64,000 nucleotides of DNA from Paroedura picta (lineage: Eukaryota > Chordata > Lepidosauria > Squamata > Gekkonidae), in the NCBI RefSeq assembly GCF_049243985.1, contig NC_135370.1, positions 173,934,824-173,998,823 on the forward strand, in the 5' to 3' direction. Below, in pieces: positions 32,059-42,795 of this stretch. The position numbers and the translations under genes are program-made. How positions within the stretch are numbered: position 1 is the first letter of the stretch; each line of letters starts with the position of its first letter. Below the pieces are notes generated by a model, which made no database searches, was not told the DNA's origin, and was given only the letters and a program-made list of their open reading frames with translations.

Positions 32059-32648
32059 CTGTATATACTCGCATATAAGCCAAGTTTTTCAGCCCTTTTT
32101 TAAAGCTGAAAAAGTCCCCCTTGGCTTATATGCGGGTATAAAAAAACCCAGCTGCCAGACAAGACAGGAAGGTGTGAGACAAGTATACTTGCCCGAAGAG
32201 AAGAAGCAGGAACAAAGGAGAGACGCAGCACGGCCGGGAGGGAAAGAACAGTCTCTGTGTCCCCCTCTCCCTGCCTTAACAAGGCCAGCACAAGGCTATC
32301 ATGTGCAGGAAGCTGTAGGAAGCTCTCTGAACAGAGAGCAGAAGGAGGAAACACCCCTCGAGGAAGGTATGGAAAGTGGAGGGAACAGAACACCTGGCTA
32401 AGAAGAAGGGAAGCAGCACAGGACTGGATATCAAAAGGCAAGAGAGGAAAGAGGGAGGAGGAAGGTGGGAAGAAAAGGGGAAAAAAGATCCTGCTCAAAA
32501 TGAGAAAAAAGGAGGAAAGGCGAAAAAAAAAACACTATCCAAACACCACCCTTGGCTTATATGGAAGTCAATAAGTTTTCCAGCATTTTGGGGTTAAATT
32601 AGGTGCCTCAGCTTATATGCGGGTCAGCTTATATGCGAGTATATACGG
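32059..32648. mobile_element. TA-flanked DNA transposon (non-autonomous), about 590 bp
   Basis: The ends CTGTATATACTCGCATATAAG and 'cttatatgcgagtatatacgg' are inverted repeats. TA is found on both sides (32057-32058 and 32649-32650), and the CR1 text reads through cleanly when the element is removed. A second pair of related inner repeats ('ggcttatatgcgggtataaa', 'cttatatggaagtcaataag') lies inside. The purine-rich middle has ORFs but no transposase. The TA duplication suggests Tc1/mariner or a relative. Confidence 0.72.
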
Positions 32649-32650
32649 TA

Positions 32651-32905
32651 GTTTAAATCCATTCCTGCAAGATCTTTCTTCTGCTGCCAATGGGAACTGC
32701 TCCCTGCCCTCCTCCAAGTGACAACCTTTCAAATACTTAAAGAGGGCTATCGTGTCCCCTCTCCACCTCCTCTTCTCCAGGCTGAACATCCCCAAGTCCC
32801 TCAGCCTATCCTCATAATATTTGGTCCCCAGGCCCTGGATCATCCTCACTGCTCTCCTCTGCACCCTCTCCATTTTGTCCACGTCCTTTTTGTCAGCCAG
32901 TCTCT
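32651..32905 (-). repeat. CR1 LINE, ORF2 C-terminal remnant
   Basis: On the minus strand it codes for a CR1 reverse-transcriptase protein end, with RRAVRMIQGLGTKYYEDRL and FKYLKGCHLEEGREQF. It is the continuation of the CR1 at 31482-32056 across the transposon. Confidence 0.85.
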
Positions 32906-33329
32906 GGTGAAACATCAGGCACCGAAAAGACAAGAACATGGCCACCCAACCCAGAAATACCACCACCATCACCAATACCTGCTGAACTTTGCAGCCGGGT
33001 GAAGATCTGAACCTGGAGCAGCCAGGCCAAGTTTAATCACCCTCCTTAAAACTACTGTGCTAAATTAGTTTCTCCTGTTGCTTTCAGTAATATCAAAAGA
33101 GCAAGAGAGAGAGGCTCTCTTGGCTAGGAGAGCCACAGGTACTCTTTGTGCCACCTACCCGTTCTACCTGTTGGAGCTGCAGACCAGGTTTACTACCAGA
33201 GGTATAGCAGACGGCAAAGGATCTTGAGTAATATGGTTGGTGCTGTAAATTCTCTTGGAGATCAGATCCTTACACAATTGGAAGAACGGTCCCCCCACCA
33301 ACCCAGGCTTTTATTACCAAAAATAGTAT

Positions 33330-34110
33330 CACAGTATTTTACAATTACCTTCCCTTTTTCTCCCCACAACAGACACCCAGTGAGTTGGGTGGGGTTAAGG
33401 GAGCTCAGAGAGAATTGGGACTAGTCCATGGTCACATAGCTGGCTGCAGGTGGAGGAGGGGGGAAACAAACTCTGTTCTCTAGATTAGAGGCTGCTGCTC
33501 TAAATCGCAAGGAGAAGAGTTGGGTTTTATATGCCACTTTTCTGTTCGAGGAGAAAAACAGACACCGTGAGGCCGGTGGGGCTGAGAGAGTTCTGACTGG
33601 ACTGCTCTGTCAGGGTAGCTCTATCAGGGCTATAATGAGCCTAAGTTAACCCAGCTGGATGCATGTGGAGGAGGCGTGGGGAATCAAACCCGTTTGCCAG
33701 ATTAGAAGCTCTTAACCACTAGACCACTCTGACTCTCAAGAAGAATAAGAGTTTTTCTCTATCTGAAGGAGCCTCACAGCAGCTTGCAGTCATCTTCCCC
33801 TCCTCACAACAGACACCCTGTGAGGGAGGGGAGGCTGAGAGAGCCCCGATATTACTGAGGAAGAAGAAGAGTTGGGTCTTATATGACGCTTTTCTCTACC
33901 CGAAGGAGTCTCAAAGCGGCTTACGTTCGCCTTCCCTTTCCTCTCCCCACAACAGACACCCTGTGAGGGAGGTGAGGCTGAGAGAGCCCTGATATTAAAG
34001 CTTGGTCAGAACAGCTCTAACAGGACTGTGACTAACCCAAGGTCACCCAGAATCAAATCCGGCTCACCGGATTAGAACTCGACCTTCCTAACCACTACCC
34101 CAAGCTGTCT
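33330..34110 (-). repeat. Cluster of four reverse tRNA-headed SINE pieces
   Basis: Successive reverse tails and heads can be read at about 33330-33505, 33508-33740, 33742-33858 and 33862-34112. Markers are 'agttgggttttatatgccac', 'agagtttttctctatctgaa' and 'gaagaagagttgggtcttat', each followed by 'cacaacagacaccctgtgag' or a variant. Confidence 0.65.
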
Positions 34111-34309
34111 CAACACCTAAGGGCCACTGTGGAGGCCATATAGTTCAACCCCCTGCTCCAGCCCCCTCCCAAATCCCCCACTTCCACAACGCAGAACTGG
34201 CAGCTTTAAGGTCTTCTCCTGTATAGCTTCCATCATTAAGGCTAAAGAGAATCCTTCAGCTTGGTCTTATCCAGGTCTCAGCCCAACAGCGCCCCCTGGT
34301 GCCTACGCT

Positions 34310-34889
34310 TTCCTGCAGCATCGTCGCCCTCTGCCGGCGCGCGGACGCCCCGCCCCCTCCACCTCCGCTTTACGGCGCCTTGCGATCAAAGAGGAGCACG
34401 TTCGTTCATTTGCCAATCCCTTCCGGTTCCGAATTGAAGATGAGTGGTCCGAGGACCTCAAAAAAATAGGAAGGACGGCTCGTGAGACTTCAGAAGAACA
34501 GACGAAGAGTTACCCTGGCCCCTCTGCAAATTCGGCTTCCGATTCGCACCAGGGCTGCGGGGCATTCGAGCCTTCCACTGCAATTTCTCCCCTAAAACTT
34601 CAATGCAGCCATTACCCTCTTGGAAGAATTTTGTAACATGCGGCCTGATGAGTTGCACCTCGAGCCCGCGGCAATCGAATGCAAACCGGAAGCTGCGGGG
34701 ATTGATGAGTGCTGTGATTTGCCGTATCTCTACCTCCCGGATGGGAACCGGGACGCTGACGCGCTGGAAGCCCCGCCCCTATCCTTCCTTTGCCCAATCG
34801 GCGTAGCGGAAGGCCCCTCGAGGCGAGCCGGAATGCTATAGCGAGCAGCCAATGGGAGCTCGCTGGGCGGGGCTTGCAGGAGCAGGAAG
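34310..34889 (+). promoter_or_regulatory. WDR89: Inferred WDR89 CpG-rich promoter
   Basis: CpG density rises again here. Seen motifs are an ETS site CCTTCCGGTT (34419-34428), CCAAT at 34413-34417 and 34794-34798, AGCCAATGGGAG at 34847-34858, and GC boxes CCCCGCCCCT (34771-34780) and GGGCGGGGC (34865-34873). The last CCAAT and GC box sit just upstream of a pyrimidine-rich start-like stretch and a splice donor. Assignment to WDR89 rests on orientation and absence of another candidate. Confidence 0.6.
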
Positions 34890-34925
34890 AAGGGGCTGGA
34901 GCGCTTCTCTTCTCCGCCGCAGGAG
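34890..34925 (+). other. WDR89: Inferred WDR89 non-coding exon 1, 3' end
   Basis: GCAGGAG|GTAACC gives a good donor after 34925. The acceptor at 46603 (tctttttcag|ACCCC) would join it to the WDR89 coding exon, making an 11.7-kb intron in the 5' UTR. The 5' limit is a guess. Extra untranslated exons between them are possible. Confidence 0.5.
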
Positions 34926-34968
34926 GTAACCGTGCACGTGTCTTTGGTACTCGGGTGTCGGTCTAGTA

Positions 34969-35127
34969 CAGGGGTAGTCAAACTGCGGCCCACCAGATGT
35001 CCATGGACTACAATTCCCATGAGCCCCTGCCAGCATTTTCTGGCAGGAGCTCCTGGGAATTGCTGGCAGGGGCTCCTGGGAATTGTAGTCCATAGACATC
35101 TGGAGGGCCGCAGTTTGACTACCCCTG
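34969..35127. mobile_element. Palindromic hAT MITE, copy 6
   Basis: Termini as in the family, with an exact duplication GTCTAGTA at 34961-34968 and 35128-35135. The centre holds an extra copy of 'ctggcagg.gctcctgggaatt', making it longer than most. It lies 43 bp after the inferred exon-1 donor. Confidence 0.9.
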
Positions 35128-35319
35128 GTCTAGTAGGTGTGAATGGCTGTTCTTGGTGGCCGCTTCTCCCCGCTCGTCAGGATTTCAACCCCGGTTTCCC
35201 TTGGCTCTTCTCGAGCCGCAGAGGGTGGGATCGGGGAGTCAGTGACCGTTTATTAACGGCTGTAAGAGCCTTGGGATTTACCCCCGCGTGTTGATCGCTC
35301 TCTCCCTACCTGCCTATTC

Positions 35320-35720
35320 AAGTATTGTTTTGAAGCAGCACAACAAAATTTGTGTCCAAGAGCAATTGTTCATCTTAAAGGTGTTATTGGACTCTGATTT
35401 TGTTGCCCAAGTATATGGCTGAGGAAATTCTGTTTCATTATATTTGAAGACGACCTTTTGGGTCCGGGGGCACCTTGAAGACCAACCAAATTTTACTCAA
35501 GGTATCAGCTTTCCTGTGCACACACACTAACTCAGATTCAAGTGGGTAGCCCTGTTGGTCTGAGTACAAAAAAAACCCCCAAAACAACAGAGTCCAGTGG
35601 CACCTTTAAGACCAACAAAGATGTATTCAAGGCGTGAGCTTTCGAGCGCTCAAAAGCCCACGCCTTTAATACATTTTGGTTGGTCTGGAAAGTGTGTTTG
35701 GACTCTACGATTGTTGCACT
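35320..35720. repeat. Penelope-like (tentative) repeats, several joined fragments
   Basis: Pieces with 'cttaaaggtgttattggact', 'ggcaccttgaagaccaacca', 'gtgggtagccctgttggtct' and 'agtccagtggcacctttaag' follow each other. At 35628-35668 an imperfect inverted pair 'aaggcgtgagctttcgagcg' / 'caaaagcccacgcctttaat' is seen. Confidence 0.5.
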
Positions 35721-36122
35721 AACTCAGATACTGTGATATGGGGTGGGAGTAATCGGTTCATACTCATAGGTAGAGTGTGAGAGTCAATTAGCATAAGGAA
35801 AACGGTTAACGGATTCCAGAGCTAGATAGGGAAAGCCAGCAATTTGGTTAAATTGAGACTGCCTTGCATGGGAAACACCTTGGGTTCAATAAAGGTGTCT
35901 TCATAGGAGAGTAATCAGCAAATCTACACATATCAAAAGATGGGTACTTGTACACGAAGGCTTGTGCCTTGAATAAAACTTTGTCTTCAAGGGGGTCTCT
36001 GGAGTCCCAACTTTATTAGAGCAACAGCTTGACGTGTGGAGGCTCCATTGCTGGCATCTTCAGTTAAAAGGGCGACAAATAATATGGGATAATGACTTTC
36101 TGCATAACGGGAGATGCTAGGG

Positions 36123-36400
36123 CAGTGGGGGCGAACCTATGGTGTGTGTGCCAGAGGCGGCACTCAGAGCCTTCTCGGTGGGCACGTGGGCCGTCAGTCC
36201 GGCATGGAGTTTGCTGAGTCGGCCTGCACGAGATCTGGCTTCCTGGCCCCTGGAGGATGGGGAGGATTCTTCCCATGTGTTCCCTGGCCCGGGAAGCGAT
36301 TGGGTGGCTTGGGTCATTCAGCTGGGCTGGTGTCTGCAAGCGGGAGCGGGAGCGGGAGCGGGAGCGGGAGCGGGAGCGGGGGGGGGGGGGGCTGTGTCAA
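36123..36400. mobile_element. hAT element (CAGTGGxGGCGAACC family), left part
   Basis: The left end CAGTGGGGGCGAACCTATGG and following 'tgccagaggcggcactcaga' match a hAT family of reptiles as I recall it. The 8 bases before it, TGCTAGGG, have TA in the middle. The right terminus was not found, so the end given is where recognisable text stops. Confidence 0.5.
36341..36391 (+). repeat. CGGGAG hexamer microsatellite followed by a G run
   Basis: About six and a half CGGGAG units run into 14 consecutive G. It lies inside the hAT element above. Overlapping ORFs with Gly-Ala or Arg-Glu repeats here are artefacts of the microsatellite. Confidence 0.9.
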
Positions 36401-36871
36401 ATGGAGCCTGGGGAGAGCAGAGCCTGGAGAGGGGGGGAGGCACGATAGTCTCTGTAGTATTGCCCTGCCCTCGCATCTCCTTTATCCCATTTCCTGCTCC
36501 AAGTTGTTGTTTTTTTAATGGTGTGGTCCCCACGACCAGAAAGCTACATTGTCAAGGGTAAAATAAAATCCTTAAAGTGTTCACGGTCTTTTTGGGATCA
36601 GGGAGGCAAAACACATTCCCGCTTGTGCTTTTTGGAGCTGAGGAATGAAAGGGAAAAGGGGGGTGGGGAGGGTGATCAAGCAGCTTTCTCTGGATCATCC
36701 AGGCATGCAAGCCCCTTGTTTTAAAACCTTCCGTTTACACAAAACGATGTCCTGGGCTCCAGTTTCCCATGTGCAGCCTCTCAAGAATCCACCCAGACAT
36801 AAATAAAGTCCAAAAATATACACATCCCCAAAAGGGGGGGGGGATGAATTCTGTATCGTTCTGGCGTTTCT

Positions 36872-36949
36872 CCATAGCAACGCGGAAGTGTTGATATTTA
36901 TTAAAAACGCATCTGTGTTGTGGCATTAACCCATAGCAACGCGGAAGTG
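36872..36949. promoter_or_regulatory. Two 19-bp direct repeats with RFX/X-box-like half sites
   Basis: CCATAGCAACGCGGAAGTG occurs exactly at 36872-36890 and 36931-36949, 59 bp apart. AGCAAC preceded by CAT fits an X-box half site. Function is unknown, and it may belong to an unrecognised repeat. Confidence 0.35.
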
Positions 36950-37262
36950 CTTAAAAAAAATTAATTTCAGGGGTTGGGGGCAGGGAAGAAAGCTTCAGTC
37001 CACAAGAGACCTGCTGTGCTGGGATTGACAAGCCACGGAGCAGGGGGAGAAGTCCTTTTTACTTTCCCTTGCAGCCTCGTAGGGAGGCAAAAAGCTGCAA
37101 TGGGGGCAGAGGGAAAACACGGGAGGGGTTTCCCGTGAGGAGGTCTATAAACCCACCATCCCTCGGTGTTTAAATGGTCACAGGTTTCAAGGAGGACTGC
37201 CTGTGTAGTGCCATCAAGTGGAGTAATTGTGGATCACGCCTCCTTCTGATTTGGAGAAAATA

Positions 37263-37517
37263 GGTAAAGGTATCCCCTGTGCAAGCACCGGGTCATGTCC
37301 AGCGTTTTCATGGCAGACTCGATACAGGGGGGTTTGCCAGTGCCTTCCCCCGTCATTACTGTTTACCCCCCAGCAAGCTGGGTACTCATTTTACCAACCT
37401 CAGAAGGATGGAAGGCTGAGTCAACCTTGAGCCGGCTGCTGGGATTGAACTCCCGGCCTCATGGGCAAAGCTTCCAGACGGCTGCCTTACCACTCTGCGC
37501 CACAAGAGGCTCGTTGC
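37263..37517 (-). repeat. Sauria-type SINE, reverse
   Basis: A reverse copy with a small deletion near 'gggtcatgtccagcgttttc'. A 12-bp duplication, ttggagaaaata, lies at 37251-37262 and 37518-37529. Confidence 0.88.
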
Positions 37518-37689
37518 TTGGAGAAAATAAGGTCAGTTAAAAAGTAAGACAACTCAGGGTACAGGAGTTCAGGCGTTTGTATCCTATGGCTCCAGGCCAA
37601 ACTGTGGGTCATTATGGAACCAAACAGGGTTCTTTTACAAAGAAAATCTTGACGTTATGCTGGAGTTTGGTAGGACAATGTCCCGACAG

Positions 37690-37975
37690 CATTGTGGGCC
37701 ACCTGGGTGCTGGCCAAGGACCCAGGAAACCTGCGTTCAAATCCCCACTCAGCCATGGATGTTCGTGAGTGACCTTGGGCCGGTTGTACTTTCTCCACCT
37801 CACCTACCTCAAAGGGTCATTGCAGTGATAAAGTGGGGGAAATGAGGTATGTAGCCCTGAGTTCCTTGGGCAAAGGGAGAGGTAAAAAGTACTATAAATT
37901 CTTTGTTATGTTTTGGTCTGGATGGCTCATTGGCCTGATCCAGCATGGCTTCTCTTAGGTTCTTATATCTGGGAC
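37690..37975 (+). repeat. tRNA-headed SINE followed by CR1/L3 end
   Basis: The segment 'cctgcgttcaaatccccact' to 'ggcaaagggagaggtaaaaa' is a SINE of the CORE/MIR-like type. It is followed by 'gcctgatccagcatggcttc' and 'ttaggttcttat', the end of a CR1/L3-type LINE. Confidence 0.55.
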
Positions 37976-38828
37976 AGTCGTGTTTTGTCATTGTGGTGCC
38001 TGCGGGTCAATAGTGGGAAGGCTTCCAGAGTTCTGGTCCTGCTGGTGGACCTCCTGAGGGTCCCTGAGTTTAGGCCATAGGGCGACCTGGATGGGTTGGT
38101 CTGGATGGGTAATTGCCCTGATCCAACATGACTGCAAATGCAACTCGCCAGATTAGAAGCCGCTGCTCTTAACCGCTACACCATGCTGCCTCCAACTTCT
38201 GAGGCAGCCATTTTGTGCCGTGCCCACCATGTGGTGTCAGAATGCCAAAGGTGCCTGCAGTCCCAAAAAGGACGGGGACAGATGTGGGCATTCTTCATCC
38301 TAGCAGCCTTTTGGGTGTAATGTCATAGAACATCTGTTGGCTTTTCGATTCCTGTCTGCCCGTTCTCATGACTTGGGCTGTTCTTCTGGGGCTCATTCGT
38401 TGGCTGATGCCCAGGCTTATGTTGTGGCAGCCTCTTGGTTGCTCGTAAGCCCCACTGAACTCTGAAGGCCTTACTCCTGAGTAACCGCACATGCAGTTTC
38501 TCTGGAGGATCTTCACCCCCTGTGATTCAGAAGAGCAAAAAAACCCAGCATCCTCTGCCTCATCCCAGATTTCGACCTCGGTGGTGCCGTGTGGATTTGG
38601 TTGCCGAGCATGGCTTTTTCAGTTCCGGTCGCCTTGGCAACCGGCCTTACGTAATATCAGTGGGGACCGCCAGAGAGCTTGAAGGCCCAGCCGGAGAAAT
38701 CATGAAACGCAGAAGATGAATCATGCCAAGACATTAAAAGAGCTATTTGGTGGTGTCAGGTTGTGAGAAAGACTTTCATGGGCCGGGCTGTACCTACCTG
38801 GTACCAGAGTAACTTTTCCTGCCGTGTG

Positions 38829-38975
38829 GCCCAGGCTAGCCTGCTTCATCAGATCTCGGAAGCCAAACAGGGGCAAGCAGTGGCCTAACACCTCTGCTCA
38901 TCTCTTGCCTCAGAAACACTGCAGGGCCGTTGTGATCCAGCTGAGGCTTGATGGCACTCCAGCCTTAGAGGAGGT
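38829..38975 (+). repeat. 5S rRNA-derived SINE, internally deleted
   Basis: The 5S-like start 'cttcatcagatctcggaagc' jumps to the body 'ggcaagcagtggcctaacac' and 'catctcttgcctcagaaaca', then 'gaggcttgatggcact'. The 3' half of the 5S part is missing here, whereas the copy at 1530 keeps it. Confidence 0.72.
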
Positions 38976-39054
38976 GGGAGGGATCACTGGAGAAGGTTTT
39001 GTTAGAGACTTTCTGAATGGACCGAGGAAGGAAAGAGACCAAGATGTAGGAGGA

Positions 39055-39495
39055 AAGGTTGGGGGAGCTTGGTCTCTTTAGCCTGGAGAGGAGACGACTG
39101 AGAGGGGATCTGATAACCATCTTCAAGTATTTAAAGGGCTGCCATGTAGAGGATGGAGCAGAGTTGTTCTCTCTTGCCCCAGAGGGACAGACCAGAACCA
39201 ATGGGATGAAATTAATACAAAGGAAATTCCATCTAAACATCCAGAAGAAGATCCTGACAGAGTGGTTCCTCAGTGGAACAGGCTTCCTCGGGAGGTGGTG
39301 GGTTCTCCATTTTTGGAGATTTTAAAGCAGAGGCTGGAGAGCCATCTGACGGAGGGGCTGATTCTGTGAAGGCTCAAGGGGGTGGCAGGTGACAGTGGAT
39401 GAGCGAGAGGGTTGTGAGTGTCCTGAATAGTGCAGGGGGTTGGACTAGATGACCCAGGAGGGCCCTTCCACCTCTATGATTCTATGATTCTATGA
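39055..39495 (+). repeat. CR1 LINE 3' end with ORF2 C-terminus
   Basis: It codes on the + strand for LGLFSLERRRLRGDLITIF and KYLKGCHVEDGAELFSLAP, the CR1 ORF2 protein end, with a disrupted continuation. It closes with 'ctctatgattctatgattct'. Confidence 0.9.
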
Positions 39496-40110
39496 GATGG
39501 GGAGAAGAAGACAAAGAAATCAAGTACTGTTAACAATTCTGGACACAAAAAAGAAACTGCCCCTGCTTTTCTCCCCCCTGTTTCTTTGATCGGGTTTGAT
39601 TTTTATTGGGTACCCAGCTCAGTGGCATTGCCCCCAGGGGATAATACAAAAAAGTCTTGTGAGATTGTCTCCTCGCGGAAAGATTCTCTGAGAGGAGGTG
39701 GAAGAATGTAATTTATGAATCACCGGGCTATTTTTGAAAACCTTGTAGGAATAATTAAAAAAAAATGACTCACGGGTCTCTCTTTAGCCCAAGAAATGCT
39801 GCTTATAATGTGTGTGTCAAAACGTGGAACAGAGCAATACATCTCTTTAGCCCAAATAATGTTAGGGCTGGTGGGGGGGGGGGATCAGTTGGGCTTCTTA
39901 CAGCAAGTGACATTGTCCCTTTTAAAAAAATTTGTGGGATTCTATGTCCCCTTCCTGAAACAGAACAAACAGTGTGTGTGAGGGGGGAGATCTGAATGCC
40001 GTGGATGAGCTCTTGGAGACAAGCAAGCGCAAGAAAGCGCAAGAAGAACATTTTGTGTATCTGAACGCTTCGACGGCCTGGTAGGCACGCAACACTGTCA
40101 TCCTGGATGA
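39496..40110. other. Intergenic stretch without recognised features
   Basis: Small ORFs on both strands have no recognisable family. Confidence 0.4.
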
Positions 40111-40115
40111 TGAGC

Positions 40116-40260
40116 TAGTGGTACTCAACCTGCCTAATGCCGCGACCCTTTAACACAGTTCCTTATGTTGTGGTGACCCCCAACCAGAAAATTAGGCAAG
40201 GGTTCTTTCACAGAAATTAAACCAATATGACCAATGGCGTGAAGATCCATTGTTCAAGAT
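40116..40260. mobile_element. hAT-type element, left end only
   Basis: TAGTGGTACTCAACCTGCCT and 'aatgccgcgacccttt', followed by 'gttgtggtgacccccaacca', resembles a hAT-Charlie family known in mammals and reptiles. No matching right end was found. Confidence 0.5.
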
Positions 40261-40394
40261 TGTATATAAATTGTTTTTTTTTCCAGGGTTTCTGCCTCTT
40301 GTCCTACTATGCTGATCTTGCTCTTTTCTGCTGCTCCAGAGAGACGAACGCTCTATCTCGATCTACCCTGGCCAAGCTGCTTGCCCTGCTGCAA

Positions 40395-40632
40395 CCCCTG
40401 TAGCGGTTAAGAAAGGCTGACTCTACTCTGGAGAACCAAGTTTGATTCCCTCCTCCTTTTCAGGCTGGCTGGGTGAACTTCAGCCAGTGGCAGTTCTTTC
40501 AGAGCTCTCTCAGCCCCACCTCACCATCTCACAAGGTGCATATTGTGGGGAGAGGAAGAAAAGGCAATTGTAAGCCGCTTTGAGATTCCTGCAGGTGGTG
40601 AAAAGTGGGATACAAAAACCAGCTCCTCCTCC
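40395..40632 (+). repeat. tRNA-headed SINE (CORE/MIR-like)
   Basis: Head 'cctgtagcggttaagaaagg', body 'agagctctctcagccccacc', tail 'gtaagccgctttgagattcc' and 'accagctcctcctcctccct'. Confidence 0.7.
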
Positions 40633-41885
40633 TCCCTCTCCCCAATGTATTTAAAGTACCCCTCTTCTCCCTTGCACTTGGGCTTTCCCTCTGTGTGTGG
40701 CTCCGCCTCCTGTGGGGGCCATTTTGTGGCAAGCTCTGGCTCCTGCGGCAGCCATTTTGTCATTGCCCTGTCAGAATTCCAAAGGTGAACACGGGCTGCT
40801 AAGGGTCGGGGAGGTAGATTTTGAGGTAGGTGAATGTTGAGAGCTGCCCTGCAGCCCTTGAGGAAGGGCAGCACAGAAATGCAATGAATTCATAAGCTTT
40901 AGCCACCTGCTCAGCATGTTTGTCCTTTCCTGAAACCGGTACTTGGTGGCTGCTTTAGAAAAGCTTGACAACGTGAGAGGAGAGAATCCTAAAAAAGTGC
41001 ATTCGAGAGGGACCGTAGGGTCATAAATTGGGGGTGGAAATGGCCCCTCTAGACTTGGCCACCGGGCTTGCTGGCCTTCCACCTGCCTTGTGGAAGTTTT
41101 CCGTTTCTCGCTTCTTCATTTCCTGCTGGGCTTGGAAGGTCACAATTTCCAATTTCTCCCCCAAGGCGAGTTGCAGCCTCCCGTGCCAACTCTGCCCCCC
41201 GAAGCCAAACGGCGCCTTCCTCTTGTGAAGGGGAAGAGCGGACGGCTACACCCAGGAGAGCCCGCCCGGATTGTTTAGGTGACCTTCAGTTGAGCATCCT
41301 TAGTGAGGCTTGGCAGTTCGGGGTTTTTTTGTCGGCTGACGTTTTGCTACGCTTCCGTAATGCGATTTGATGAGATGTGGCAGTCAACAAAAACACAGCT
41401 TCCGAGGCTATGGCCCCATGGTGGAGGATTTTGCCTTTTCCCCGTGAAAAGGTGGTGCCCTCAGATGGCAAGGACATACAAGTGCTGCTCCAGAAAACAT
41501 AGAAAGGAATTTTTATGTGAAGATATACAATGCCAGCCTGGAAGAGTTCCAGACTTTTTGGACCAGAAGGACTCTTGGGGAAGTGTTTCTAAAAAAAAAT
41601 AATCTAAGAATAGTTTTTGCCTCTTAGTTTATCTACGAGGGACAGTTGGCTCTTAGGACAGTTGGCTCTTGGACGAGGTTGCCCCAGTGCCTCTGCATGA
41701 GTCACTGATCTGGGTCACCTGATTGCAGGAACAGCAACACATACAGCCCTTCTGTGACTGCTTGCCTCAAAGCTAGTGCTATTTCTCCAGATTTAAAGAT
41801 GCTTCCAGTTTCTCCCCATATTTTTCTGTTTCCAGTCTATCTGGAATGTAAGCTATTGATAGATCAAGATGGGTAGCCATGTTAG
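40633..41885. other. Intergenic/intronic stretch, nothing recognised
   Basis: It lies inside the inferred WDR89 5' UTR intron. The ORFs (for example 41068-41370 and 41303-41602) have no family and no splice context that I could support. Confidence 0.4.
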
Positions 41886-41890
41886 TCGGT

Positions 41891-41985
41891 CTATAGAATC
41901 ATAATAGAGTTGGAAGGGACCTCCTGGGTCATCTAATCCAACCCCTGGCACTGTGCAGGACACTCTCAACCCTCTCGCTCATCCA
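41891..41985 (-). repeat. CR1 LINE 3' end, short
   Basis: 'tagaatcataatagagttgg' through 'aaccctctcgctcatcca' is a CR1 end, followed by an L2-like tail at about 41986-42085 ('ttgctctgccttgcagctca'). Confidence 0.75.
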
Positions 41986-42091
41986 TTTTATTTATTTTAT
42001 TATATTTATACATTGCTCTGCCTTGCAGCTCAGGGCGGTTTACGTTGGGACTTCCATGAAACAGTACAATATGATGAACATCTGGAATTAG

Positions 42092-42452
42092 AGTCATAGA
42101 ATCACAGAATCATAAAATTGGAAGGGGCCTCCTGGGTCATCTAGTCCAACCCCCTGCACTATGCAGGACACTCACCACCCTCTCGCTCATCCACTGTCAC
42201 CTGCCACCCCCTTGGACCTTCATAGAATCAGCCTCTCCGTCAGATGGCTCTCCAGCCTCTGTTTAAAAATCTCCAAAGATGGAGAACCCACCACCTCCCG
42301 AGGAAGCCTGTTCCACCGAGGAACCGCTCTGACTGTCAGGAGCTTCTTCTGGAGGTTTAGGCGGAATTTCTTTTGCATTAATTTTACCCCATTGGTTCTG
42401 GTCGATCTCTCTGGGGCAAGAGAGAACAACTCTGCTCCGTCCTCAACATGGC
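42092..42452 (-). repeat. CR1 LINE 3' end with ORF2 C-terminus
   Basis: The minus strand codes for MFSLAPERSTRTNGVKLMQK and LPREVVGSPSLEIFKQRLE, CR1 ORF2. It is a well-preserved young copy. Confidence 0.9.
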
Positions 42453-42457
42453 AGCCT

Positions 42458-42795
42458 TAACAGCAGTAGAATCCAGTAGCACCTTAAAGACTAACCAAAT
42501 TTGTGGCAGGGAATGAGCTTTTGGGAGTGACTTCAGATACAGCTGGAAAGCGAACTCATCTGAAATCACTCCCCTCTCCAAGGCGTAAGGACCGATGGAG
42601 TCACGTTCTAGCTGTACCTGAAGAAGTGAGACACAAATTTGATGAGTCTCTCCGGTGTTCCTGGACTCCTGCTCTTTTCTGCTGCTATGGACAACTAACA
42701 AGGCTACCCATCGTGGAAGGGAGCCGTGACTCACGGAAGCTCCTGCCCTGCCACAAATTTTCCTAGTCTTTAAGCTGCTGCTCAGCTGCTGAGAG
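42458..42795. repeat. Penelope-like (tentative) repeats
   Basis: It carries 'aatccagtagcaccttaaag', 'ttgggagtgacttcagatac' and 'gagccgtgactcacggaagc', with partial unit similarity to the array at 3.1-3.5 kb. Confidence 0.5.

Noticed and set aside
36114-36561. Overlapping ORFs of 134 and 140 codons
   Set aside because: Open frames are produced by the CGGGAG repeat and G runs inside a hAT element.
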